A stretch of DNA of 44,567 bases. It comes from Spirochaetia bacterium. Lineage in GTDB: Bacteria; Spirochaetota; Leptospiria; Leptospirales; Leptonemataceae. Location: NCBI GenBank assembly GCA_021413825.1, contig JAIOPQ010000118.1:1-44567 (forward strand). The letters are read 5' to 3'. Positions 32,974 through 41,442 of this stretch are shown here, piece by piece; positions within the stretch are counted from its first letter, which is position 1; each line of letters begins with the position of its first letter. A program made the translations under genes and the position numbers. The notes beneath the pieces were generated by a model, which was not told the DNA's origin, searched no databases, and saw only the letters and a program-made list of their open reading frames with translations.

Positions 32974-35208
32974 TTAGCAACAACGCGGATTCTTGAACCG
33001 GGCCTCTTCCCGCGAAGCCCATTCCTCGCCTGCGCTTGCAGTGAGCGCCCTGGATTCCACCTTGTTTTGTCCAGACAGATGACGAAGCATCTCAAGGGCG
33101 AACAATCCAATTGCCCAGAATTTCCATGCAGGCTTGCCGCTCGTATCCGCAGCGAGCACATCCGGCGAAAGCCAAACAGCCACAGTTTCCTTTAAATCAA
33201 AAGGGGATCGTCCAAGAAGCAGGCCGACCCAACGGGTTGCAGATAGAACTAGAATTGCCCCCACAAGAAACAAGAATGACCCCGCCACCAATGCATCCAG
33301 ATGCATGTTGAAGATAACCCTCTTAGTAGTAGCAATCTCCGCTGGACTCAGACTTCCGGAGGCAACCTTGCTTGAAAGAGTATCGGCCATTGATAAAAAT
33401 CCAATCCGCGCATCTGGATGAAATATCTTTTCAAATCCAGCCGTGAAGGTTACTGCAGTAAGCCAGACCAGTGGGATGAGTGTTACCCAAATAGCTTTTT
33501 GTTTGCCCATCTTAATCAGCAATGTGGTTGCGAGACAAAGTGCCACAAGTGCCAGCAACTGGTTTGCAATGCCGAATAACGGCCAGAGACTATTAATTCC
33601 ACCCAGAGGGTCTGTCACGCCTGAATATAAAAAGTAACCCCATGCCGAAACAAGAATAACACTTCCAAACAGGTTTGCCGCATAAGAATGGGTGTTTCCA
33701 AGCGGTTTCCAGATCTGTCCAAAGAGCGCCTGAATTAAGAACCGGCCCACGCGAGTTCCCGCGTCGACTGTGGTTAGAATAAACAGCGCCTCAAACATAA
33801 TTGCAAAATGATACCAGAGCGAAAGAAACTCCGGGCCCGTGAGTCTTGAAAAAATATGCGCCATGCCAACTGCAAGCGTAGGTGCGCCGCCTGCGCGTCC
33901 AAACATAGTACTCTCGCCGAGACTACGCGCGAGGTCTTCCATTTCAATAATTGAAACAGGATATCCCCAACCAGAGATTGTTTGAGTTATTTGTTCAGGT
34001 GTAACTCCGACTGCGGAAGCCGCACCGTTCATTGCAAAGTACTGGCCAGGAGAAAGCGTGCATGCCGCAATCAATGCCATTATCGCAACAAAGGATTCAA
34101 GCAGCATGCTCCCGTAGCCAATCGCCCGTGCATGGCTCTCGCGCGTAATTAACTTGGGTGTAGTGCCAGAAGCGATCAAGGAATGGAAACCACTGATAGC
34201 CCCGCATGCAATGGTAATAAAACAGAATGGAAAAACATTCCCCGAGAACACCGGCCCGGTTCCGTCTACAAAGCGTGTGACAGCAGGGAACGTAAGCGAC
34301 GGTAGAACCAAAAAGATTCCAAGGGCAAGAGCTCCGATGGTTCCAAGCTTCATGAACGTGCTGAGATAATCGCGCGGAGCAAGCAGAAGCCACACGGGAA
34401 GCACAGAAGCTGCAAGACCGTAGCCGATCACCATCCATGCAAGCGTGGGCGCATTAAAGGTAAATAGTTTTGCAAGTTCCGGAATTTCGTGAAAATACTT
34501 TCCAAAATAGACAGAAGCCAGGAGTAACCCCACACCAATTGCCGTGATTTCCAGAACCTTGCCTGGCCTGATGTAACGCAGATAGATTCCCATGAACAAT
34601 GCGATCGGCATGGTTGCGGCAATCGTAAACGTTCCCCATGGACTGTGCGCCAGAGCTTTTACAATGATGAGACCAAGTACTGCAATCAGGATAACTATGA
34701 TGCAAACGATTGCAGTCATGGCCACGATTCCTGCCGGGACTCCAATCTCCTCTTTCACCATTTCACCCACGGATTTTCCATCGCGACGGATCGACGCAAA
34801 GAGAATGAACAAATCCTGAACCGCGCCACCCAGAACTACACCGATTAGAATCCAGAGAGTCCCAGGCAGATAACCGAACTGAGCAGCAAGCACTGGACCT
34901 ACAAGCGGACCGGGCCCACTAATAGCTGCAAAATGATGACCGAATACGATCCATTTATTTGTGCGCACAAAATCACGCCCGTCTTCATGCACTTCACAGG
35001 GAGTTGCTCGCCTATCGTCTAGAACCAGGATTTTTGCTGCGATCCATTTGGAATAGAATCTATAGCCAATTGCATAGGTGCAAAGGGCAGCGCAAAGGAT
35101 CCAGACTGCATTTAACCCTTCCCCACGGTAGATGGCAATTGCAGAATACGAGGCCGCACCAAGCAGAAACACCATGATCCAGATGCAGACAGACAGGGCC
35201 TTTTTCAT
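32974..35208 (-). CDS. cstA: Carbon starvation protein CstA family transporter
   Basis: A 744-residue inner-membrane protein with about 16-18 membrane segments, of the CstA family (peptide or pyruvate uptake). Family blocks are FGHHFAAISGPGPLVGPVLAAQFGYLPG (about residues 89-116), DLFILFASIRRDGKSVGEM and SGFHSLIASGTTPK. Later blocks are ESTMFGRAGGAPTLAVGMAHIF and WYHFAIMFEALFILTTVDAGTR. The end is soluble and charged (EEWASREEARFKNP). The length is close to E. coli CstA. It is a single gene divergent from the HMG-CoA lyase gene, 92 nt apart. Which substrate it carries cannot be told from sequence. Confidence 0.94.
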   Translation of the reverse strand: MKKALSVCIWIMVFLLGAASYSAIAIYRGEGLNAVWILCAALCTYAIGYRFYSKWIAAKILVLDDRRATPCEVHEDGRDFVRTNKWIVFGHHFAAISGPGPLVGPVLAAQFGYLPGTLWILIGVVLGGAVQDLFILFASIRRDGKSVGEMVKEEIGVPAGIVAMTAIVCIIVILIAVLGLIIVKALAHSPWGTFTIAATMPIALFMGIYLRYIRPGKVLEITAIGVGLLLASVYFGKYFHEIPELAKLFTFNAPTLAWMVIGYGLAASVLPVWLLLAPRDYLSTFMKLGTIGALALGIFLVLPSLTFPAVTRFVDGTGPVFSGNVFPFCFITIACGAISGFHSLIASGTTPKLITRESHARAIGYGSMLLESFVAIMALIAACTLSPGQYFAMNGAASAVGVTPEQITQTISGWGYPVSIIEMEDLARSLGESTMFGRAGGAPTLAVGMAHIFSRLTGPEFLSLWYHFAIMFEALFILTTVDAGTRVGRFLIQALFGQIWKPLGNTHSYAANLFGSVILVSAWGYFLYSGVTDPLGGINSLWPLFGIANQLLALVALCLATTLLIKMGKQKAIWVTLIPLVWLTAVTFTAGFEKIFHPDARIGFLSMADTLSSKVASGSLSPAEIATTKRVIFNMHLDALVAGSFLFLVGAILVLSATRWVGLLLGRSPFDLKETVAVWLSPDVLAADTSGKPAWKFWAIGLFALEMLRHLSGQNKVESRALTASAGEEWASREEARFKNPRCC

Positions 35209-35300
35209 TTTTCGAAATCTGATTTGCAGGGGCGGGAGAGCAAGTTATTCTTTAATTGATCCCACGGGGCCCGCACTAAAGCTAGAAACTGGTTGATCCT

Positions 35301-36185
35301 ATGAAGAAAGTACGCGTATACGAAGTTGGGCCGCGCGACGGCTTACAGAATGAAGCAAAGATCGTTCCGGCCGACGCAAAGGTAGCATTCATTGAAAAAC
35401 TGACTGCTGCGGGGCTGGGCCACATTGAAGCCGTTTCATTCGTGCGACCTGGCGCCATTCCGCAGATGGCAGATGCCACAGAAGTCTACAATCGAATCAA
35501 GAACGGCAAAGCTACGTATTCCGGACTCGTACCCAATGCGAAGGGAATGGAAACGGCCCTTGCAGCTGGAATTCAAGAAGTTGCGGTCTTCACGGCAGCG
35601 TCTGAAAGTTTCACAAAAAAGAATATCAACTGTACTATTGAAGAGAGTTTCGATCGATTCAAAGAAGTGATCCGCATGGCGGCCGAGCATTCTATTCCGG
35701 TCCGTGGGTACGTAAGCACCGTGGTCCAATGCCCGTATGAAGGTGAAATCGCCCCGGCAAAGGTTGCAGAAATTTCTAAGCGCTTGATTGACTCAGGAGT
35801 TTACGAAGTCTCCCTGGGTGATACAATTGGTGCAGCCGTCCCGGATGATATTTCTAGACTTCTCGACGCTGTCGTACGAGTTGTTCCCGCGGAAAAGCTT
35901 GCAGGACATTTCCATGATACACGGGGTACGGCCCTGGCCAATGTTTACCGCTCCCTTGACTACGGGATACTGACTTTTGATTCCAGCGCTGGTGGCCTTG
36001 GGGGATGCCCATATGCACCAGGTGCATCGGGCAATCTTGCTACGGAAGACCTGTTATATTCCCTGCATCGCTCCGGTTATGAAACAAATGTGGATCTAGA
36101 AAAAATCGCGGACGCCTCTGCGTTCATGCGAGAAATTCTGACAAAAACCCCGGCCTCAAGAGTATTCGCCGCACTAAAACGATGA
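35301..36185 (+). CDS. mvaB: Hydroxymethylglutaryl-CoA lyase
   Basis: A 294-residue TIM-barrel lyase that splits HMG-CoA into acetoacetate and acetyl-CoA, at the end of leucine breakdown. The start VYEVGPRDGLQNE carries the catalytic Arg-Asp pair. The middle HFHDTRG holds the two metal His, and the signature GLGGCPYAPGASGN near residue 235 holds the active-site Cys. Asn after the signature and TEDLLY complete the family pattern. The length matches bacterial HMG-CoA lyases. No other leucine-degradation genes are adjacent. The downstream GGDEF-EAL gene begins 16 nt after the stop and may be co-transcribed. Confidence 0.94.
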   Translation: MKKVRVYEVGPRDGLQNEAKIVPADAKVAFIEKLTAAGLGHIEAVSFVRPGAIPQMADATEVYNRIKNGKATYSGLVPNAKGMETALAAGIQEVAVFTAASESFTKKNINCTIEESFDRFKEVIRMAAEHSIPVRGYVSTVVQCPYEGEIAPAKVAEISKRLIDSGVYEVSLGDTIGAAVPDDISRLLDAVVRVVPAEKLAGHFHDTRGTALANVYRSLDYGILTFDSSAGGLGGCPYAPGASGNLATEDLLYSLHRSGYETNVDLEKIADASAFMREILTKTPASRVFAALKR

Positions 36186-36201
36186 TTCTGAAAACAGCAG
36201 C

Positions 36202-37878
36202 ATGAACGAGCTTAAGATAGAAGATAAACTCAGGCTGTACGCCTCTGCGTTTGAGAACGCACTTGAGTGCATGATGATTACAGATGACACTCGTCGTGTT
36301 ATCGCAGTCAACCCAGCCTTTGAACGAATCACTGGTTTCAGTCCTGCAGAAGTTACGGGTAAGCGTCCTTCCTTCCTGGATTCAAAGACGCATAACATGA
36401 GTTTCTACAGAACTATCTGGAGAGCCGTTCGGGTCAATGGATCCTGGCAAGGTGAAATTCAAAGCAGACGGAAAACCGGAGAGATCTATTCAGAATGGTT
36501 GAGTATTACTGCTCTCACCAGAGGCGGCGCGCTCCATTATCTTGCGGTCTTTACTGACATAACGCATCGCAAGGAATATGAGTCAACGTTATACGCCCTT
36601 GCAAACTACGATCCTCTTACTGGTCTTGCAAATAGAAATTTATTCAACGAGCGTATTGAACTTGCAATCAAACGCGCTGCTCATTCACGCCAAAAATTGG
36701 CGCTCTTAATCCTTGATATGGATCGGTTCAAATCTGTCCGCATGACTCTTGGCCAGGCTACTGCGGATCAACTACTTTTAGCCGCAGTTACTCGAATAAA
36801 GAAATGCCTGGGGCCCAATGAAACCCTTGCCAGGCTAGGTGGGGATGAATTTGCGATTATTGCAGAGAACGTCCACGATGCAACAGACGCAGTTCGAATT
36901 GCGCGTGATGTGCTCAGCACAATGTCACGGGTGTTTCTGTCCAAAGAATATGAACGCTACCTGACCTGTAGCATTGGAATTTCAGTTTACCCGGACGACT
37001 GCGTGGATGCAAACTTTCTGCAAAAGAATGCGGACACTGCAACATACAGGGCTAAACTTCGCGGCCGCAACAATTTCCAAATGTACGGCCCGGACATGCA
37101 CGTTGCTACATTCGAGCAACTTCTACTGGAAAACAACCTGAGATCTGCCATTTCAAATGGAGAATTTTGTCTTTTTTATCAGCCCATAGTGGATGCAGAA
37201 ACGGGAAAGCTGGCCCGCATGGAATCCCTCATCCGCTGGAATCATCCTGAGCTGGGACTGATCCCACCTGACGTATTTATTCGATCAGCTGAGGAATCCG
37301 GGTTAATCTACAAGATTGGTGAATGGGTTATCCGGGAAGCCTGCCAGCAATTTCAAACCTGGAAAGCAAATGGAATCGACCTTCCGGTGGTTTCAGTCAA
37401 TGTCTCTGCGGTCCAGCTGCGCAAGATGAATCTTTTTTCCATTGTTGCAAGTGCGATTCGAGACAATCGCCTGAAACCGGGTGAACTGGAGCTTGAGATT
37501 ACTGAGAGTTCTGCCATGCAGAACTCGGATGCATCGTTTGGATTTCTGAAAGATCTCGGAAGCCTCGGTGTGGGTCTTTCTATAGACGATTTTGGAGTGG
37601 GCTATTCGTCGCTTGCATACCTTAAACGCTTACCGATCCATCGCCTAAAGATAGACCGTTCATTCGTAAGAGACTTACCGGAAGATTCTGACAGCAAAGC
37701 CATTGCGGCTGCAATCATAGCAATGGCGCATAGCCTGGAATTAGGTGTTATTGCGGAAGGTGTTGAATCACTCCCGCAACTCAACTATTTACGCAGCATC
37801 AACTGCGATGAGGTTCAGGGTTTCTATTTTGCCCAACCCATGCCACCAAATGAAGTTGATTTCGCTCGTTATCAATAG
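36202..37878 (+). CDS. PAS-GGDEF-EAL cyclic-di-GMP protein, probable phosphodiesterase
   Basis: A 558-residue cytoplasmic signalling protein. The PAS domain (about 12-130) has VNPAFERITGFSPAEVTGKRPSFL. The GGDEF domain (about 132-295) keeps RLGGDEF, but the substrate motif reads DRFKSVRMTLGQATADQ, where active cyclases have N-D and H-x-x-G-D, so guanine binding may be lost. The EAL domain (about 305-555) has ESL for EAL with the Glu kept, plus ITESS, IDDFGVGYSSL, KIDRSFV, AEGVES and QGFYFAQP. All expected metal and base residues seem present. It probably hydrolyses c-di-GMP under PAS control. EngB starts 11 nt after the stop. Confidence 0.9.
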   Translation: MNELKIEDKLRLYASAFENALECMMITDDTRRVIAVNPAFERITGFSPAEVTGKRPSFLDSKTHNMSFYRTIWRAVRVNGSWQGEIQSRRKTGEIYSEWLSITALTRGGALHYLAVFTDITHRKEYESTLYALANYDPLTGLANRNLFNERIELAIKRAAHSRQKLALLILDMDRFKSVRMTLGQATADQLLLAAVTRIKKCLGPNETLARLGGDEFAIIAENVHDATDAVRIARDVLSTMSRVFLSKEYERYLTCSIGISVYPDDCVDANFLQKNADTATYRAKLRGRNNFQMYGPDMHVATFEQLLLENNLRSAISNGEFCLFYQPIVDAETGKLARMESLIRWNHPELGLIPPDVFIRSAEESGLIYKIGEWVIREACQQFQTWKANGIDLPVVSVNVSAVQLRKMNLFSIVASAIRDNRLKPGELELEITESSAMQNSDASFGFLKDLGSLGVGLSIDDFGVGYSSLAYLKRLPIHRLKIDRSFVRDLPEDSDSKAIAAAIIAMAHSLELGVIAEGVESLPQLNYLRSINCDEVQGFYFAQPMPPNEVDFARYQ

Positions 37879-37889
37879 GAGAACTCAGG

Positions 37890-38573
37890 ATGCGTGCAGA
37901 GTATTTTACGGGAGTTACTTACAAAGGTTCATACGCCAGCGCGGATGATTGTCCCTCCAGTGCTGCTATCCCAATTCTGGCATTCACCGGACGTTCAAAC
38001 TCCGGAAAATCATCTCTATTGTCGTCCCTCTGCAGGCATGCCAACCTCGCGCGGACTTCCAAGAAAGCCGGTAAAACTCGCACGCTGAATTACTTTTCAG
38101 TACCGCCCTCTTCTTCTGGCGGTCCCGGTCTGTATCTGGTTGATCTTCCTGGCTATGGTTATGCTGCATTGTCCCTCACTGAGCGCGAACAGATTAGGCA
38201 CATGGTCGACGAGTATCTCGCAAGTGTTAAGAATGTGAAACTTCTGATCATTGTGCTCGATGCAAGGCGCGAACCGGGGCCAGAAGAAAATTCAATTCGA
38301 GCCTGGTGCGACATGCATGCGCAGCCGCACGTATTTGCTCTGACTAAATGGGACAAACTGGGAAACAAAGAACGTGCAGCCGCTTTGAAGTTCTGGAATG
38401 CCTGGGGCTCACCGTTTGTATTTGTTTCAAATGAAACGGGCTATGGAGTTGAGAAGCTCCTGTACAAAGTTAGAAATACAGTGCGCCGGCCGGATGAATT
38501 GCCGCCTGACGTTATTTCTGTTTCTTCCGATTCTGGCGCTGACTTTGATGACGCGTCCGAGGATGATGCATGA
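37890..38573 (+). CDS. engB: Ribosome biogenesis GTP-binding protein YihA/YsxC/EngB
   Basis: A 227-residue GTPase needed for large-subunit assembly in bacteria. G1 is GRSNSGKSS (residues 34-42), the switch region has KTRTLNYF, G3 is DLPGYGYA, and G4 is TKWDK (usually TKxDK). A good ribosome site (AGGAG, inside the preceding stop region) precedes the ATG. The acidic tail after about residue 205 (DSGADFDDASEDDA) is longer than in most EngB proteins. Its last 62 nt lie opposite the end of the patatin gene on the other strand. Confidence 0.94.
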   Translation: MRAEYFTGVTYKGSYASADDCPSSAAIPILAFTGRSNSGKSSLLSSLCRHANLARTSKKAGKTRTLNYFSVPPSSSGGPGLYLVDLPGYGYAALSLTEREQIRHMVDEYLASVKNVKLLIIVLDARREPGPEENSIRAWCDMHAQPHVFALTKWDKLGNKERAAALKFWNAWGSPFVFVSNETGYGVEKLLYKVRNTVRRPDELPPDVISVSSDSGADFDDASEDDA

Positions 38574-39387
38574 TTTCCGTTTGATTCTTGAGCGCTGAAG
38601 CGCGACCGCGTGACAGAGAATCCGGGCCCAGGTGAGCCTTAGAAGGTCCCATGGGCTGGGTTATTGTTTCAACACGGATAATCTTCTTCTTATGCTGTGT
38701 TGCCAGGAGGTTTTTCAACTCACGTGTTTCATGATCAATGATTGTAACGCTTGAATTGAATGCACGCATTAGCGGGCTGCGCGCCGGAGATGCAGAACTC
38801 GAATCGATCATGTGAATTACAATTTGTTCAATGTTCTTATCAAGAATCAGTTCCTTGATAGGCTCGTGGTCCACCACCCCGCCATCAATAAATTCCTGAT
38901 TTTCCATGGATTGAACTTCAATCAATCCGGGAAATGCCATGGAACACAAGACTGAATCAAGAACGTTTCCTTCCATTCTGAGTTCACGTCTGCCAGTTGT
39001 CAGGTTAGACACGGCAATTCCCAGCGGTATCTCAAGATCAGAGAAGCGAATCCCACCGAGATATGGTTCGAGCAAATTTCTGATCTTTTTTCCGCTGAGC
39101 AGGCCAGAATAACCGGAAATGCCTTTCAGGAAGGGTTTGACCATCTGGCTAATCCACGTGCCCTCCCAGAAATCACTACGTTTGAGTCGAAGCATTAAAC
39201 GAACAATTTCGTTCATATCAACCCCGGCACAATAGAGCGCTCCAATCATAGCGCCCGCAGAACATCCAGTCACCCGGGCGGGAACAAATCCAATTTCAGT
39301 CAGCCCCTGCACAAATCCAGCGTGCGCATAGTAGCCAAAGAACGCAGAATTCAAACAGAGTGCTGTCGCGGACCTGGTAGATTTCAT
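38512..39387 (-). CDS. Patatin-like phospholipase with altered oxyanion motif
   Basis: A 291-residue patatin-family lipid acyl hydrolase. The nucleophile is Ser43 in GCSAGAMIGAL and the catalytic Asp is Asp168 in FIDGGVVDHEP. Upstream, the usual glycine-rich oxyanion loop (GGGxRG) is replaced by LNSAFFGYYAHAG, which may weaken or change catalysis. No signal peptide is seen. The C-terminal roughly 35 residues are strongly basic (RTRHQSQRQNRKKQK) and unlike the family; they are encoded opposite the acidic tail of engB. Its ATG overlaps the stop of the GT-C gene upstream (4 nt), so it is translated from that message. Confidence 0.85.
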   Translation of the reverse strand: MKSTRSATALCLNSAFFGYYAHAGFVQGLTEIGFVPARVTGCSAGAMIGALYCAGVDMNEIVRLMLRLKRSDFWEGTWISQMVKPFLKGISGYSGLLSGKKIRNLLEPYLGGIRFSDLEIPLGIAVSNLTTGRRELRMEGNVLDSVLCSMAFPGLIEVQSMENQEFIDGGVVDHEPIKELILDKNIEQIVIHMIDSSSASPARSPLMRAFNSSVTIIDHETRELKNLLATQHKKKIIRVETITQPMGPSKAHLGPDSLSRGRASALKNQTEIMHHPRTRHQSQRQNRKKQK

Positions 39388-40886
39388 TGAACCAGCCTGA
39401 ATCTAGAATCTGAAAGAAGCGACTGGATGATTGTAGGATTGAAATCGACGATTGTGATGTCTCCGGGGATTCCTGAAATATGCATCGTATGAAGCCCAGG
39501 CTCCGTAGAAGGTCGCAGTAGCAAGTTCACTTTCCTTTCCCTTAAGTATGCGATACTGGCCTGCTTCTCATGGCCTACCTTTCCTCTTTTCTCAAGCGGT
39601 GTGCGCGCAATTGTTTTATCTGTCAGACCAGTCTCCGCCTCAATCGCAGTCAAAGGAAACCAATAGTATGCCAGAGCTGCCTGAGCCCCTACAAAAGCAA
39701 TCGTAGGATTTGCTCGAATCAGAGTTGGTTTGATTGAGAGAGCGATTGTCTTTAATTCCGTGCGCGCAGCTCGTGTGTAAATTTTGCTCTCCTCAAAGAT
39801 ACCATCCCGCATAGGGATTTTAGAAAACGGATCGTACCTGAATACTAGACCAGCGCAGAGGAGAACTGCAGCAATGGTTTGCGGCGTGGAATTGTTTTCA
39901 AGCATCCCAATGGCATCTTCAATCAGTACGAACATGAGCGGGATTACGGGCACAATGAATCTTGCAAACATGAAATCCCCCCCAATGTATATAACATACA
40001 GCAACCAGAAACCAATTAGTCCAAAAAACAAGACCGAGGACTTTCGTCTATCAGCCAATGTCACCAGCGAAAACAAAAGACCTATTCCTAAAACCCAGTA
40101 AGATTGAAAGAACATTGCCGCATAACGTAGCCCCTGCGAAAAATAGGGACTTGCCGCGGACTTAGCAAAAAAAGTATTTGGCAGCGGTGATCCGTAGTAA
40201 AGCGCTTTGACTAACCAGATTGGGAACACGATGCAGAATGGAATCAAATGAGGCGTAAGGCCCTGAATAACAGATCTTCCGTTTCGAATCGAATCAACAA
40301 GCCAGAAAATGGCGCTGAGGCCGTAAATCAAAGCGCCATCGGGCCTTACCAGGATTGCAATTCCCAGCATAATGAAGCCCCGTTTCTGACGATGCAGCGG
40401 TCCGTCAGGATCGTAAAGCAGACCATCTGATCTCTTATCAAAGAATTCCAGGACACCAGCCGTGATCAAAAGAGTGAACAGGGCTGTTTCGAGACCTGAG
40501 GTAGAAAATATATGAAGGTGTCTGTGAAGAGCGGCCCCCGCTAGAGCAACGGGTAAGGTTGCTGCAATCAAAGACCTGCGGAGTAGAACCAGAAGAAGTA
40601 ACAAGTAACAGAAGATACTGAGAATCCAGGAAACAATCTCAAGATTCACACCCAGAGCGGCAAATGGAACCAACAGAATGGTCCAGAGAAAATTGGTGAA
40701 TCCCTCTACTTTTTCGCCCACGTTGAACGTTAGGCCATGCCCTGCTGAAAAACTCTCAGCATAGCGAAATGAAATGAACGCATCGTCGGCCGTCCAACGC
40801 AACCGGATTGCCTCGCTAAAAGCGTATACGAACAGAAGAATACACAATGCGATTGCAGATCGTTTCCGCAGTTGCTCTAAGATCAT
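39384..40886 (-). CDS. GT-C glycosyltransferase-like membrane protein (AftB-like pattern)
   Basis: A 500-residue protein with about ten membrane segments. The first loop has WTADDAFISFRYAESFSAGHG and then GEKVEGFTNFLWT. Asp-Asp followed by such a block is what I associate with the GT-C arabinofuranosyltransferase (AftB)-like group, which uses polyprenyl-phosphate sugar donors. IYIGGDFMFARFIVPVIPL later in the chain fits too. The C-terminal soluble part (about 370-500) probably faces outside. The actual sugar and acceptor are unknown; mycobacterial arabinan is not implied. It lies between a small membrane protein and the patatin gene in a three-gene minus-strand operon. Confidence 0.78.
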   Translation of the reverse strand: MILEQLRKRSAIALCILLFVYAFSEAIRLRWTADDAFISFRYAESFSAGHGLTFNVGEKVEGFTNFLWTILLVPFAALGVNLEIVSWILSIFCYLLLLLVLLRRSLIAATLPVALAGAALHRHLHIFSTSGLETALFTLLITAGVLEFFDKRSDGLLYDPDGPLHRQKRGFIMLGIAILVRPDGALIYGLSAIFWLVDSIRNGRSVIQGLTPHLIPFCIVFPIWLVKALYYGSPLPNTFFAKSAASPYFSQGLRYAAMFFQSYWVLGIGLLFSLVTLADRRKSSVLFFGLIGFWLLYVIYIGGDFMFARFIVPVIPLMFVLIEDAIGMLENNSTPQTIAAVLLCAGLVFRYDPFSKIPMRDGIFEESKIYTRAARTELKTIALSIKPTLIRANPTIAFVGAQAALAYYWFPLTAIEAETGLTDKTIARTPLEKRGKVGHEKQASIAYLRERKVNLLLRPSTEPGLHTMHISGIPGDITIVDFNPTIIQSLLSDSRFRLVQ

Positions 40887-40920
40887 TCCTTACAATGGGT
40901 TTCCCGGAACTGAAAGCGAG

Positions 40921-41295
40921 TCAACCCCATTTGCGAATCAAATCACGATTGCGATAGAAAGCAATCAACGCGACGCACACAAACGAAATTCCAGTAATCA
41001 CATCTACCGCAAACGGATCCGAGTTAAAGCCGGTCACAAGATCGATGATATACTTTACGTATGAATTTGGGAGATTCACCGCACCATTTGCTTCAAGAAT
41101 TCTCCAGTGCCAATCGGTCAAAAAGCAGTACCCGAGTCCGTACTTGAGACCAAGTCCGATCCAGGAAGCTAACGTCAAAGACACCAGAATCAAATGCATG
41201 CGCTTTGTCCGCTCCAATATCCAGCCAGTCAAATTGAAGACGATTACGCTCACATGAAGGAAATGAAATAACAAGCTCATTACATCATCATACAT
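40921..41295 (-). CDS. Small membrane protein, DUF2784-like
   Basis: A 124-residue protein with three or four membrane segments. LFHFLHVSVIVFNLTGWI, then RMHLILVSLTLASWIGLG and GYCFLTDWHWRI resemble my recollection of the DUF2784 family of unknown function, at low confidence. The His-rich first helix and the conserved-looking GYCFLTDWHW loop may bind a metal or cofactor. The start is ATG 41295; ATG 41280 (MSLLFHF) is also possible. It lies 34 nt ahead of the GT-C gene on the same strand and diverges from the tRNA-Arg gene. Confidence 0.65.
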   Translation of the reverse strand: MYDDVMSLLFHFLHVSVIVFNLTGWILERTKRMHLILVSLTLASWIGLGLKYGLGYCFLTDWHWRILEANGAVNLPNSYVKYIIDLVTGFNSDPFAVDVITGISFVCVALIAFYRNRDLIRKWG

Positions 41296-41361
41296 TGGAT
41301 CGATCTATGCACAAGCGTTTCCACTTGACCGTACGTCACTTAAGTCAAGCTTTGTTCGAAG

Positions 41362-41434
41362 GCCCCCGTAGCTCAGGTGGATAGAGCAGTGGTTTCCTAA
41401 ACCATGTGCACAGGTTCGAGTCCTGTCGGGGGCA
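41362..41434 (+). tRNA. tRNA-Arg (anticodon CCU)
   Basis: A complete cloverleaf of 73 nt. Acceptor stem GCCCCCG/CGGGGGC with discriminator A; D arm GCTC...GAGC; anticodon arm GTGGT-TTCCTAA-ACCAT with anticodon CCT (reads AGG); T arm ACAGG-TTCGAGT-CCTGT. The CCA end is not encoded. The gene ends only 8 nt before the prfA start codon. A TTGACC at 41325-41330 could be a -35 box, but the -10 position (AGCTTT) is poor. Confidence 0.95.
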
Positions 41435-41442
41435 GGACTAAA

